A stretch of DNA of 20,528 bases from Paucihalobacter sp036825875 (GCF_036825875.1 NZ_DAISXK010000049.1:1-20528); one strand, 5' to 3'; positions 1 through 7,695 are shown, counted from the first letter of the stretch. Translations and numbers: made by a program. The notes: generated from the letters alone by a model not told the origin.

Positions 1-281
1 ACCCAATATTCAACAGCACCTTTACCTTTACCCATACGTACTTCTAATGGTTTTTTGGTGATTGGCTTGTCTGGGAATATTTTAATCCACAATTGACCTT
101 CTCTTTTCATATAACGTGTAGCGGCAATACGTGCGGCTTCAATCTGACGGGAGGTTAAAAAACTCTCATCTAAAGATTTAATTCCAAACATTCCATTAGA
201 GAGTAAATGACCTCTTCCGGCATTGCCTTTCATACGTCCTTTTTGGACTTTACGAAATTTTGTTCTTTTCGGTTGTAACAT
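1..281 (-). CDS. rplP: 50S ribosomal protein L16 (partial, 3' end outside window)
   Basis: Large-subunit protein L16, which helps organise the A-site/P-site region of 23S rRNA. The start ATG is at 281-279 and the protein opens MLQPKRTKFRKVQKGR, the conserved L16 N-terminus. It continues through FPDKPITKKP and VRMGKGKG (residues ~69-88), the loop that reaches toward the peptidyl-transferase centre. Only about 93 codons are visible; the C-terminal third lies beyond the left edge. It is the last visible gene of the S10-type cluster, 16 bp after rpsC, and is presumably co-transcribed with it. Identification is secure from sequence alone. Confidence 0.97.
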   Translation of the reverse strand, partial: MLQPKRTKFRKVQKGRMKGNAGRGHLLSNGMFGIKSLDESFLTSRQIEAARIAATRYMKREGQLWIKIFPDKPITKKPLEVRMGKGKGAVEYW

Positions 282-297
282 TTTCCTTTACTTTTAA

Positions 298-1014
298 TTA
301 CTTTCTACGACGTGGTTTTGCACTACCTGCACTAGCGGGTTTTCCGCCTTGTTTCTTAGATAGTCCTACTAAAGGAGAAAGTTCTCTCTTTCCGTATACT
401 TCACCTTTCATGATCCATACTTTGATCCCTAATCTACCGTAAGTAGTGTGGGCTTCAACTAAAGCATAATCAATATCGGCTCTAAATGTTGACAAAGGAA
501 TACGTCCTTCTTTATAGTGTTCTGAACGTGCCATTTCTGCACCATTCAAACGACCACTAATTTGAATTTTAATTCCTTCCGCATTCATTCTCATGGTAGC
601 TGCAATTGCCATCTTGATTGCGCGTCTGTATGAAATACGACTTTCAATTTGACGTGCAACGCTTGAAGCTACTAAGAATGCATCAAGTTCAGGTCTTTTG
701 ATTTCAAAAATATTTAACTGAACTTCTTTGTTAGTAATTTTCTTAAGCTCTTCTTTTAACTTGTCTACCTCTTGACCACCTTTCCCGATAATAATACCAG
801 GTCTTGCTGTAGTGATAGTAACGGTTACAAGTTTAAGTGTACGCTCAATAATTACTCTAGACACACTAGCTTTAGATAAACGTGCGTGAACGTATTTTCT
901 AATCTTATCGTCTTCAGCGAGTTTATCACCGTAGTCATTTCCACCGTACCAGTTAGATTCCCATCCTCTGATAATACCTAAACGATTTCCGATTGGATTT
1001 GTCTTTTGTCCCAT
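298..1014 (-). CDS. rpsC: 30S ribosomal protein S3
   Basis: Small-subunit protein S3, which lines the mRNA entry channel and contributes to the ribosomal helicase activity. The N-terminus MGQKTNPIGNRLGI is the family signature. A type II KH domain follows, with its GxxG loop GKGG at residues 77-80. The C-terminal S3 domain contains AEGIKIQISGRLNGAEMAR and TTYGRLGIKVWI. At 238 aa it is close to the usual length. A basic, low-complexity tail rich in Lys, Ala, Gly and Arg (about the last 20 residues) is typical of S3. It lies 9 bp after rplV and 16 bp before rplP, in the compact ribosomal operon. Confidence 0.98.
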   Translation of the reverse strand: MGQKTNPIGNRLGIIRGWESNWYGGNDYGDKLAEDDKIRKYVHARLSKASVSRVIIERTLKLVTVTITTARPGIIIGKGGQEVDKLKEELKKITNKEVQLNIFEIKRPELDAFLVASSVARQIESRISYRRAIKMAIAATMRMNAEGIKIQISGRLNGAEMARSEHYKEGRIPLSTFRADIDYALVEAHTTYGRLGIKVWIMKGEVYGKRELSPLVGLSKKQGGKPASAGSAKPRRRK

Positions 1015-1023
1015 ACTTCTATC

Positions 1024-1431
1024 TTAGCTTTGTATTTTGTTTAATGCGTCTACAATCACGGTAACGTGGTTGGATCTTTTTCTAATTCTGTGAGCTCTTC
1101 CTTGTGGTGCTGGACGTAATCGTTTCAACATGGTTCCACAATCAACTCTTATTTCTTTCACAAATAAATCAGCGCTTTCAACGTCGGCATCTTCATTTTT
1201 TGCTTGCCAATTTGCAATGGCCGAAAGTAATAACTTCTCAACACGACGTGAAGCTTCTTTTGAGCTAAACTTGCATATTTGTAAAGCTTTGTCAACTTTC
1301 TGACCTCTTACTAAATCCGCAACTAAACGCATTTTTCTTGGTGAGGTTGGGCAGTCATTAAGCTTTGCGATTGCAACAGTCTTTCTTTCCGCTTTTATAG
1401 CCTCTGCCATTTCTTTTTTACGAGTTCCCAT
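1024..1431 (-). CDS. rplV: 50S ribosomal protein L22
   Basis: Large-subunit protein L22, whose beta-hairpin lines the nascent-peptide exit tunnel. The core is recognised by SPRKMRLVADLVRGQKVDKA near residue 30 and by the C-terminal hairpin with RLRPAPQGRAHRIRKRSNHV. At 135 aa it is longer than the ~110-aa E. coli protein. The extra length is a charged N-terminal extension of about 20 residues (MGTRKKEMAEAIKAERK), which I recall as common in Bacteroidota. An internal ATG at codon 8 is a possible alternative start, but the upstream ATG gives an 8-bp gap to rpsS, like the other spacings here, so I kept it. Confidence 0.96.
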   Translation of the reverse strand: MGTRKKEMAEAIKAERKTVAIAKLNDCPTSPRKMRLVADLVRGQKVDKALQICKFSSKEASRRVEKLLLSAIANWQAKNEDADVESADLFVKEIRVDCGTMLKRLRPAPQGRAHRIRKRSNHVTVIVDALNKIQS

Positions 1432-1439
1432 AGCGCTAT

Positions 1440-1718
1440 TTATTTTTTACCTTTATTTTTTGCACCTGCGTGACCTCTGAAAGAACGCGTTGGTGAAAAT
1501 TCTCCTAATTTGTGACCTACCATATTTTCTGTTACATATACTGGTACAAATTGGCGTCCGTTGTGAACGGCTATCGTTTGACCAACAAAATCCGGAGAAA
1601 TCATTGAGGCTCTTGACCAAGTTTTAATAACTGACTTTTTGTTAGAGGCTACATTTTCTGCAACTTTCTTCTCTAATTTATAATGGATATAAGGTCCTTT
1701 TTTTAATGAACGTGCCAT
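1440..1718 (-). CDS. rpsS: 30S ribosomal protein S19
   Basis: Small-subunit head protein S19, which contacts S13 and 16S rRNA near the A-site tRNA. The N-terminus MARSLKKGPYI is diagnostic. The central WSRASMISPDFVGQTIAVHNG and C-terminal GHKLGEFSPTRSFRGHAG blocks are also canonical. The length of 92 aa is normal. It lies between rplB (10 bp upstream in transcription) and rplV (8 bp downstream), the standard S10-operon position. Confidence 0.98.
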   Translation of the reverse strand: MARSLKKGPYIHYKLEKKVAENVASNKKSVIKTWSRASMISPDFVGQTIAVHNGRQFVPVYVTENMVGHKLGEFSPTRSFRGHAGAKNKGKK

Positions 1719-1728
1719 ACTATCTTAA

Positions 1729-2556
1729 TTATTTCTTTCTACGTTCTACAATATACTTACCACTTGCTTTAGTTTTAGAACGCGTTCTATAACCTTTAGC
1801 TGGAATACCTTTTCTAGATCTAGGGTGACCACCTGATGACTTACCTTCACCACCACCCATTGGGTGATCGACGGGATTCATTACAACAGGTCTTGTTCTT
1901 GGACGTCTTCCCAACCAACGACTTCTACCCGCTTTACCAGATACAATTAATTGGTGATCAGAGTTTGAAACTGCGCCAATGGTAGCCATACAATTAGCTA
2001 ATATTAAACGCGTTTCCCCAGATGGCAATTTAACTGTTGCGAACTTACCATCTCTTGCCATTAACTGAGCAAAAGCACCAGCGCTACGAGCCATAACAGC
2101 TCCTTGACCAGGGTGCAATTCTATACACGAAATTACCGTACCTAATGGTATTTGACTTAGCGGCATTGAGTTTCCTATTTCAGGAGCTACACCGCTTGTG
2201 CCAGAAACTAAGGTCTGACCTACTTGCAATCCATTTTGAGCAATGATATATCTCTTTTCGCCATCTTGATAGTTCAACAAAGCGATAAAAGCCGTTCTGT
2301 TTGGATCGTACTCGATAGATTTAACCTCAGCTGGTATCCCTGCTTTGTTTCGTTTAAAGTCGATAATACGATACTTCTTTTTATGACCACCACCAATGTA
2401 GCGCATGGTCATTCTTCCTTGACTGTTTCTTCCACCAGACCGTTTCTTCGGAGCTAATAAACTTTTCTCCGGCTTATCAGTAGTGATGGCGTCAAATCCA
2501 TTTACTACTCTAAATCGCTGAGCTGATGTGATTGGTTTTAATTTTCTTACTGACAT
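1729..2556 (-). CDS. rplB: 50S ribosomal protein L2
   Basis: Large-subunit protein L2, needed for subunit association and for peptidyl-transferase activity. The 275-aa length is standard. The N-terminal RNA-binding OB-like domain (~residues 40-125) is followed by an SH3-like domain. The conserved C-terminal block MNPVDHPMGGGEGKSSGG carries His231, equivalent to the functionally important E. coli His229. The basic tail (KTKASGKYIVERRKK) is typical. It sits 10 bp after rplW and 10 bp before rpsS. Confidence 0.98.
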   Translation of the reverse strand: MSVRKLKPITSAQRFRVVNGFDAITTDKPEKSLLAPKKRSGGRNSQGRMTMRYIGGGHKKKYRIIDFKRNKAGIPAEVKSIEYDPNRTAFIALLNYQDGEKRYIIAQNGLQVGQTLVSGTSGVAPEIGNSMPLSQIPLGTVISCIELHPGQGAVMARSAGAFAQLMARDGKFATVKLPSGETRLILANCMATIGAVSNSDHQLIVSGKAGRSRWLGRRPRTRPVVMNPVDHPMGGGEGKSSGGHPRSRKGIPAKGYRTRSKTKASGKYIVERRKK

Positions 2557-2566
2557 TTTTGTCTAA

Positions 2567-2857
2567 TTACATATTAGCGTATAAATCAATGGTCTCACCT
2601 TCCGCCAGTTGTACAATTGCCTTTTTAACAGCATTTGTTTTACCATGTTGAACTCCTGTTTTTGTAAAACGAGTTCTTCTATCTGGACGGACATTAATCG
2701 TACGAACTTTATCAACAGAAACACCATAAGCAGCTTCCACCGCATTTTTAATTTCTATCCTGTTCGCCTTATTATTTACTTGAAAGCTGTAGCAGTTTCT
2801 CAACTCGCTATCTTTGGTAGCTTTTTCAGTAATTATAGGTTTTATTAAGATGTTCAT
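2567..2857 (-). CDS. rplW: 50S ribosomal protein L23
   Basis: Large-subunit protein L23 sits at the mouth of the exit tunnel and is the docking site for trigger factor and SRP. The N-terminal MNILIKPIITEKAT is the family signature. NKANRIEIKNAVEAAYGVSV followed by VRTINV is the conserved core. At 96 aa it has the usual length. It lies 7 bp after rplD and 10 bp before rplB. A longer reading in another frame on the same strand (2563-2745) has no ribosomal similarity and is a shadow. Confidence 0.97.
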   Translation of the reverse strand: MNILIKPIITEKATKDSELRNCYSFQVNNKANRIEIKNAVEAAYGVSVDKVRTINVRPDRRTRFTKTGVQHGKTNAVKKAIVQLAEGETIDLYANM

Positions 2858-2864
2858 GGTTGTC

Positions 2865-3494
2865 CTATTTACTTAAATTCAATTCAATTCCTTCTAAAGC
2901 ACTTTCTAAAAGCACTAACTTATTCGCGTTCATTATCTTGTATGTACTTAATTCTGAACTAATTATAACCTCTGAGCCCTTTAAATTGCGTGACGACAAA
3001 TATACATTATTATTTAACGCTCCCAACACAAATAGAGATTTTTTGTCTTCAATCTCTAAAGCTTTTAAAACATTGGTAAAATTACTTGTTTTTGGAGCGT
3101 CAAAATTGAAGTCTTCTATCACTACAATTGAGTTTTCATTTGCCTTAATACTTAACGCTGATTTACGAGCTAACCTCTTTAAACCTTTGTTTAATTTGAA
3201 GCTGTAGTTTCTCGGTCTTGGACCGAACATTCGACCACCACCTTTAAAAATACCAGACTTTATACTTCCAGCACGAGCTGTACCAGTACCTTTTTGCTTT
3301 TTAATTTTGCGCGTACTTCCAGAAATTTCATTTCTTTCTTTAGACTTGTGCGTACCTTGACGTTGATTAGCCAAATACTGTTTTACATCTAAATATACTG
3401 CGTGATTGTTAGGCTCAATAGCGAACACATCTTGAGAAAGCTCTGCTTTTCTACCCGTGTCTTTTCCGTTTATATCTAAAACTGCTACTTTCAT
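2865..3494 (-). CDS. rplD: 50S ribosomal protein L4
   Basis: Large-subunit protein L4; its extended loop lines the exit tunnel near L22. In E. coli it also represses the S10 operon, but nothing here shows that this holds in this organism. The open frame extends upstream to 3539, but those extra 15 codons overlap the end of rplC and have no L4 character. I chose the ATG at 3494-3492, giving 209 aa beginning MKVAVLDINGKDTGRKAEL. With this start the stop of rplC and the start of rplD share one base (TAATG), which suggests translational coupling. The basic tunnel loop (HKSKERNEISGSTRKIKKQ, then GTGTARAGS) and FGPRPRNYSFKLNKGLKRLA are clear. Confidence 0.95.
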   Translation of the reverse strand: MKVAVLDINGKDTGRKAELSQDVFAIEPNNHAVYLDVKQYLANQRQGTHKSKERNEISGSTRKIKKQKGTGTARAGSIKSGIFKGGGRMFGPRPRNYSFKLNKGLKRLARKSALSIKANENSIVVIEDFNFDAPKTSNFTNVLKALEIEDKKSLFVLGALNNNVYLSSRNLKGSEVIISSELSTYKIMNANKLVLLESALEGIELNLSK

Positions 3495-4111
3495 TACTTC
3501 TCGATAATTACATAAGAATTTTTGTGACCTGGAATACATCCTTTAACAACTAAAAGGTTTTTCTCTGGAACCACTTTGTAAACTCTTAAATTTTCAACTT
3601 TCACTTTCTCTCCGCCCATTCTTCCGGCCATTTTCATTCCTTTAAATACTCTTGCAGGATATGAAGCCGCACCAATAGAACCTGGTGCTCTTAATCTGTT
3701 ATGCTGACCATGCGTAGCTTGACCAACACCACCAAAACCGTGACGTTTTACAACACCTTGGAATCCTTTTCCTTTAGAAATGCCAGCAATATCAACAAAT
3801 TCTCCTTCAATAAAGTGTTCTACCGTGATGGCATCACCCAATTTGTAACTTTCTTCAAATCCTTGGAATTCGGCGACTTTAGTTTTTACAGAAGTACCAG
3901 CTTTCTTGGCGTGACCAATTTCAGCTTTTATAGTACTTTTCTCTGCCTTGTCATCGAAACCAAGTTGAAGAGCTTTGTACCCGTCAACCTCTTCGGTTCT
4001 GACTTGGGTAACGATACATGGTCCAGCCTGTATAACGGTACATGGAATGTTTTTTCCATTCTCGTCATAAATACTGGTCATACCGATTTTTTTTCCTATT
4101 AACCCAGACAT
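3494..4111 (-). CDS. rplC: 50S ribosomal protein L3
   Basis: Large-subunit protein L3, an early assembly protein that reaches the peptidyl-transferase centre. MSGLIGKKIGMTSIYDENGK is the conserved N-terminus. GKGFQGVVKRHGFGG and HGQHNRLRAPGSIG (residues ~114-147) are the family core, followed by KGMKMAGRMGGEKV. The site that carries a methylated Gln in E. coli (GSIGQ) is GSIGA here. The gene starts 218 bp after rpsJ, the only large gap in the cluster, and overlaps rplD by one base. The long gap with repeats and a stem-loop suggests that expression from here on may be controlled separately from the str part. Confidence 0.97.
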   Translation of the reverse strand: MSGLIGKKIGMTSIYDENGKNIPCTVIQAGPCIVTQVRTEEVDGYKALQLGFDDKAEKSTIKAEIGHAKKAGTSVKTKVAEFQGFEESYKLGDAITVEHFIEGEFVDIAGISKGKGFQGVVKRHGFGGVGQATHGQHNRLRAPGSIGAASYPARVFKGMKMAGRMGGEKVKVENLRVYKVVPEKNLLVVKGCIPGHKNSYVIIEK

Positions 4112-4131
4112 ATTTATTTGTTTTTGTTATT

Positions 4132-4218
4132 GACAATTCGCAACTTGCCTTTTTTGATTTTCTATATTGACAATTCGCGACTTGTCATTTCTACTCTTTT
4201 GACAAGTCAAGACTTGTC
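4132..4218. repeat. Three degenerate copies of an 18-bp palindrome
   Basis: Three imperfect palindromes lie in the same orientation between rplC and rpsJ: 4132-4149, 4169-4186 and 4201-4218. Read on the minus strand they are GGCAAGTTGCGAATTGTC, GACAAGTCGCGAATTGTC and GACAAGTCTTGACTTGTC. The last has perfect 8-bp arms around a 2-bp centre. The start-to-start spacings are 37 and 32 bp. The first two copies also share the flanking ATT, giving a 21-bp match with 2 mismatches. The half-site GACTTGTCA (4179-4187) additionally pairs with TGACAAGTC (4200-4208). These could be operator sites, RNA hairpins in the rplC leader, or pieces of a dispersed repeat; the sequence does not decide between these. 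Confidence 0.75.
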
Positions 4219-4224
4219 TCTAAA

Positions 4225-4258
4225 AATTCAGGGTCAAAATACCTTTCAACCCTGAATT
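4225..4258 (-). terminator. Stem-loop between rpsJ and rplC, possible attenuator/terminator
   Basis: Perfect 10-bp inverted repeat: AATTCAGGGT (4225-4234) and ACCCTGAATT (4249-4258) with a 14-nt loop. On the minus strand, the direction of the ribosomal genes, the 3' arm runs into a short T-run (TTTTT, partly inside the stem). Ribosomal genes continue downstream, so full termination is unlikely; partial termination or processing between the str and S10 halves is the more natural reading. On the plus strand T's follow 3 nt after the stem, but no plus-strand gene ends here. Confidence 0.5.
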
Positions 4259-4275
4259 GTATTTTTACCGTTTTT

Positions 4276-4299
4276 CCTTCGCACGAAGCTCAGGACATG
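4276..4299. repeat. Possible copy of a dispersed repeat (CTTCG..AAGCTCAGG type)
   Basis: The stretch contains CTTCGCACGAAGCTCAGG followed by ACATG. From memory, CTTCGACAAGCTCAGG followed by ACA is a short element dispersed in intergenic regions of many bacterial genomes, and this looks like a variant of it. The first part folds on itself (CTTCG/CGAAG). No reading frame crosses it. The match to the dispersed family is recalled, not searched. Confidence 0.45.
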
Positions 4300-4329
4300 T
4301 TCATACCCACTAAAGCGGATATTTCTTGA

Positions 4330-4635
4330 TTATACCTTAATCTCTACTTCAACACCACTTGGCAACTCAAGCTTCATCAAAGCATCAATCGTTTTTGATG
4401 AAGAACTGTAGATATCCAATAATCTCTTGTAAGAACTTAATTGGAATTGCTCTCTACTTTTCTTGTTTACGTGTGGAGAACGTAGCACTGTAAATATTTT
4501 TTTGTGAGTTGGTAACGGAATTGGACCTGTTACCACAGCACCAGTACTTTTTACAGTTTTAACGATTTTCTCAGCAGATTTATCTACTAAGTTGTGATCG
4601 TATGATTTTAATTTTATTCTTATTTTCTGACTCAT
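4330..4635 (-). CDS. rpsJ: 30S ribosomal protein S10
   Basis: Small-subunit head protein S10, also known as NusE, a partner of NusB in transcription antitermination. MSQKIRIKLKSYDHNLVDKS is the family N-terminus. VTGPIPLPTHKKIFTVLRSPHVNKKSREQF is the conserved loop and core. The length of 101 aa is normal. It follows fusA by 11 bp and is separated from rplC by 218 bp, so here it groups by spacing with the str genes rather than with the rest of the S10 cluster. Confidence 0.98.
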   Translation of the reverse strand: MSQKIRIKLKSYDHNLVDKSAEKIVKTVKSTGAVVTGPIPLPTHKKIFTVLRSPHVNKKSREQFQLSSYKRLLDIYSSSSKTIDALMKLELPSGVEVEIKV

Positions 4636-4646
4636 GTTTTCTTAGT

Positions 4647-6773
4647 TTATGCTTCTACACCTTTTGCTGCCTTAATTACTTCTTCAGATATGTTTGAAGG
4701 TGTTTCGGCATAATGTGAAAATTCCATAGTAGAAGTTGCTCTACCAGATGATAACGTACGTAGCGAAGTTACATAACCGAACATTTCTGATAACGGCACA
4801 GTTGCTTTTACTACTTTAGAACCTGCTCTATCGCCCATGTCATTTACTTGACCACGACGACGGTTAAGGTCTCCAACAATATCTCCCATGTTTTCTTCAG
4901 GAGTTAACACTTCTAATTTCATGATAGGCTCCATAATAACCGCTTTTGCAGCTTTTGCAGCAGCTTTGAATCCCAATTTAGCGGCTAATTCAAAAGACAG
5001 CTGATCAGAATCCACATCGTGATAAGAACCGTCAGTAACCACTACTTTCATAGCGTCAACTTCGTAACCTGCTAACGGACCATTGACCATGGCTTGTTTG
5101 AATCCTTTTTCGATTGAAGGGATAAATTCTTTTGGAATGTTACCACCTTTAATTTCAGAAACAAACTCTAATCCAACTTTCCCTTCCTCGGCTGGTTCTA
5201 AACTGAATACGATATCTGCAAACTTACCACGACCACCAGATTGTTTTTTGTAAACTTCTCTGTGTTGTGCTTTTCTTGTAATTGCTTCTTTGTATTCAAC
5301 TTGTGGCTGACCTTGGTTTACTTCAACTTTAAACTCACGTCTTAATCTATCAACAATGATATCAAGGTGCAACTCACCCATACCAGAAATGATAGTTTGA
5401 CCTGATGCTTCATCTGTTCTTACAGTAAATGTAGGATCTTCTTCAGCCAATTTAGAAAGCGCCATACCCAACTTGTCTACGTCGGCTTTGGTTTTTGGTT
5501 CCACAGCGATACCAATTACTGGATCTGGGAAGTTCATACTTTCTAAAACAATTGGATGCTTTTCATCAGATAAGGTATCACCTGTTTTGATGGATTTAAA
5601 TCCTACAGCCGCTCCAATATCTCCTGCTTCAATAAAATCAATCGCATTTTGTTTGTTAGCGTGCATTTGGTAAATACGAGATATACGCTCTTTGTTTCCT
5701 GAACGATTGTTCAATACATAAGAACCTGCATCTAAACGACCAGAATACGCTCTAAAAAATGCTAAACGTCCTACAAAAGGATCGGTTGCAATTTTAAATG
5801 CTAAGGCTGCGAAAGGCTCAGTAACAGAAGGCTTTCTTCTTTCTTCTTTTTCTGTATCTGGATTGATACCAATAATCGCCTCTTTATCCATAGGAGAAGG
5901 CAAGTAACGGCATACAGCATCTAAAAGAAACTGTACTCCTTTGTTTTTAAATGAAGAACCACATATCATAGGAATGATAGACATATCCATAACCGCTGCT
6001 CTTAAGGCTGCATGCACTTCGTCTTCGGTGATAGAATCTTCATCTTCCATGAATTTCTCAAGAAGATTTTCGTCGTAACTCGCAACTTCTTCAATTAGAA
6101 GCGCTCTGTATTTTTTAGTCTCTTCTTTTAATTCTTCAGGAATTTCAATAACATCAAAAGTCGCTCCCTGAGTTTCATCGTGCCATACAATAGCGCGGTT
6201 TTTTACCAAATCTACGATACCTTTAAAATCAACTTCATCACCAATTGGTAATACAATAGGTACAGCGTTAGACCCAAGCATTTCTTTTACTTGAGTACAA
6301 ACCATCATAAAGTTAGAGCCTTGACGGTCCATTTTATTTACGAAACCAATACGTGGCACCTTATAATTATCGGCTAATCTCCAGTTAGTTTCAGATTGTG
6401 GCTCAACACCATCAACTGCACTAAATAAGAAAACCAAACCATCAAGAACACGTAGTGACCTATTTACCTCAACAGTAAAATCAACGTGACCTGGAGTATC
6501 AATTATATTAAAGTGATAATCTTTGGCATCTTCGGTAGGTTGTGCATTTTCTTTTGGAAATACCCAAGTACAGGTAGTTGCAGCAGAAGTAATGGTAATA
6601 CCTCTTTCTTGCTCTTGCTCCATCCAGTCCATTGTTGCAGCACCATCGTGTACTTCACCAATTTTATGAGAAACACCTGTATAATAAAGAATACGCTCTG
6701 TTGTGGTTGTTTTACCAGCATCAATATGCGCAGCAATACCAATATTTCTTGTATATTTTAAATCTCTTGCCAT
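4647..6773 (-). CDS. fusA: Translation elongation factor G (EF-G)
   Basis: GTPase that drives translocation of tRNAs and mRNA on the ribosome and works with RRF in ribosome recycling. The G domain has G1 AHIDAGKT (residues 15-22), switch I with ERGITITSAA, G3 DTPGH (92-96) and G4 NKMD (146-149). Domain II, the III/V RNA-fold domains and domain IV (GGRGKFADIVF region) follow in order. The length of 708 aa is normal. A short insertion before DTPGH (ENAQPTEDAKDYHF) lengthens the switch region, as I recall in other Bacteroidota EF-Gs. It lies 6 bp after rpsG and 11 bp before rpsJ; tuf is absent from this site. Confidence 0.98.
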   Translation of the reverse strand: MARDLKYTRNIGIAAHIDAGKTTTTERILYYTGVSHKIGEVHDGAATMDWMEQEQERGITITSAATTCTWVFPKENAQPTEDAKDYHFNIIDTPGHVDFTVEVNRSLRVLDGLVFLFSAVDGVEPQSETNWRLADNYKVPRIGFVNKMDRQGSNFMMVCTQVKEMLGSNAVPIVLPIGDEVDFKGIVDLVKNRAIVWHDETQGATFDVIEIPEELKEETKKYRALLIEEVASYDENLLEKFMEDEDSITEDEVHAALRAAVMDMSIIPMICGSSFKNKGVQFLLDAVCRYLPSPMDKEAIIGINPDTEKEERRKPSVTEPFAALAFKIATDPFVGRLAFFRAYSGRLDAGSYVLNNRSGNKERISRIYQMHANKQNAIDFIEAGDIGAAVGFKSIKTGDTLSDEKHPIVLESMNFPDPVIGIAVEPKTKADVDKLGMALSKLAEEDPTFTVRTDEASGQTIISGMGELHLDIIVDRLRREFKVEVNQGQPQVEYKEAITRKAQHREVYKKQSGGRGKFADIVFSLEPAEEGKVGLEFVSEIKGGNIPKEFIPSIEKGFKQAMVNGPLAGYEVDAMKVVVTDGSYHDVDSDQLSFELAAKLGFKAAAKAAKAVIMEPIMKLEVLTPEENMGDIVGDLNRRRGQVNDMGDRAGSKVVKATVPLSEMFGYVTSLRTLSSGRATSTMEFSHYAETPSNISEEVIKAAKGVEA

Positions 6774-6779
6774 TTTATC

Positions 6780-7256
6780 TTAAAATCTAAAGTGTGAGAA
6801 CGCTTTGTTTGCCTCTGCCATCTTGTGTGTATCTACTCTTTTCTTAACAGCAGCACCTTCTTCTTTAGCGGCAGCTAAAATTTCAGAGGCTAGTCTTAGC
6901 GCCATAGATTTTTCGTTTCTTTTACGTGAATAGCTAATTAACCATTTCATTGCAGTTGAAACTTTACGATCTGGGCGAATTTGCATCGGAATTTGAAATG
7001 TAGCGCCTCCAACTCTTCGACTGCGTACTTCTACGTGAGGCATTACATTTGATAATGCATCTTTCCAAATTTCTAGGGAGGTTTTTTCTTCGTCAGTTTT
7101 CTTTTGTTCTACAATATCAATCGCATCGTAGAATACTTTAAACGCCACAGACTTCTTTCCATCCCACATCATCATGTTAACGAATCGCGTTACTAGCTGA
7201 TCGTTAAATCTCGGATCTGGTAAAAGAGGTCTTTTTTTCGCTTGTCTTTTTCTCAT
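6780..7256 (-). CDS. rpsG: 30S ribosomal protein S7
   Basis: Small-subunit protein S7, a primary binder of the 16S rRNA 3' domain that lies near the E site. It opens MRKRQAKKRPLLPDPRFND, and carries the conserved block NVMPHVEVRSRRVGGATFQIP and ISYSRKRNEKSMALRLA. The length of 158 aa is normal. It follows rpsL by 20 bp and precedes fusA by 6 bp, which fits translational coupling in the str operon. Confidence 0.98.
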   Translation of the reverse strand: MRKRQAKKRPLLPDPRFNDQLVTRFVNMMMWDGKKSVAFKVFYDAIDIVEQKKTDEEKTSLEIWKDALSNVMPHVEVRSRRVGGATFQIPMQIRPDRKVSTAMKWLISYSRKRNEKSMALRLASEILAAAKEEGAAVKKRVDTHKMAEANKAFSHFRF

Positions 7257-7276
7257 GTCTTCTTCTTAAAGTTTAA

Positions 7277-7651
7277 TTACTTCTTAGGGCGTTTAGCACC
7301 ATATTTAGATCTACGTTGCGTTCTGCCTGCTACACCTGCGGTGTCTAAAGCGCCACGAACAATGTGGTATCTAACTCCTGGTAAATCTTTAACCCTTCCA
7401 CCTCTAACCAATACTATCGAGTGCTCTTGTAGATTATGTCCTTCTCCTGGAATGTAGGCGTTAACTTCGTTGCCATTTGTTAACCTTACCCTTGCAACTT
7501 TACGCATTGCAGAGTTAGGTTTTTTAGGCGTTGTAGTGTAAACACGCGTACAAACTCCACGACGTTGTGGACACGAATCTAAAGCAGCCGATTTACTCTT
7601 CTTGGTTATTTTGGCTCTTCCTTTTCGTACTAATTGTGAAATTGTTGGCAT
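7277..7651 (-). CDS. rpsL: 30S ribosomal protein S12
   Basis: Decoding-site protein S12, which monitors codon-anticodon pairing. MPTISQLVRKGRAKI and the near-invariant block VCTRVYTTTPKKPNSAMRKV are diagnostic. The length of 124 aa aligns without gaps to E. coli S12. Lys43 and Lys88, the positions where streptomycin-resistance substitutions usually arise, are both the normal lysines, so no such substitution is seen there. Asp89, the site that RimO methylthiolates in other bacteria, is present. It is the first gene of the ribosomal cluster and has its own promoter at 7696-7726. Confidence 0.98.
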   Translation of the reverse strand: MPTISQLVRKGRAKITKKSKSAALDSCPQRRGVCTRVYTTTPKKPNSAMRKVARVRLTNGNEVNAYIPGEGHNLQEHSIVLVRGGRVKDLPGVRYHIVRGALDTAGVAGRTQRRSKYGAKRPKK

Positions 7652-7676
7652 ATATTTTTACTATATAATTTTTTAA

Positions 7677-7692
7677 CCCTCGCTTTTGAGGG
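7677..7692 (-). other. Small stem-loop at the start of the rpsL leader
   Basis: Read on the minus strand it is CCCTC-AAAAGC-GAGGG, a 5-bp GC-rich stem with a 6-nt loop. It lies immediately downstream of the predicted rpsL promoter, so the transcript would begin at or just before it. It may stabilise the 5' end of the mRNA. The T-run after it is interrupted (TTAAAAAATT), so it does not look like a terminator. Confidence 0.4.
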
Positions 7693-7695
7693 CTG

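Noticed and set aside
3495..3539. Extended start of rplD at 3539
   Set aside because: The extra 15 residues overlap the end of rplC and are unlike L4; the ATG at 3494 gives the conserved N-terminus and a TAATG junction.
2860..4102. Long plus-strand reading frames opposite rplD (2860-3207) and rplC (3701-4102)
   Set aside because: They lie antisense to unmistakable ribosomal proteins, have no recognisable domains and are rich in Phe, Asn and Ser, as expected from mirrored codons.
4132..4218. The three repeats as a short CRISPR array
   Set aside because: Repeats are only 18 bp, degenerate and palindromic, the intervening stretches are 14-19 bp, and no cas genes are present.
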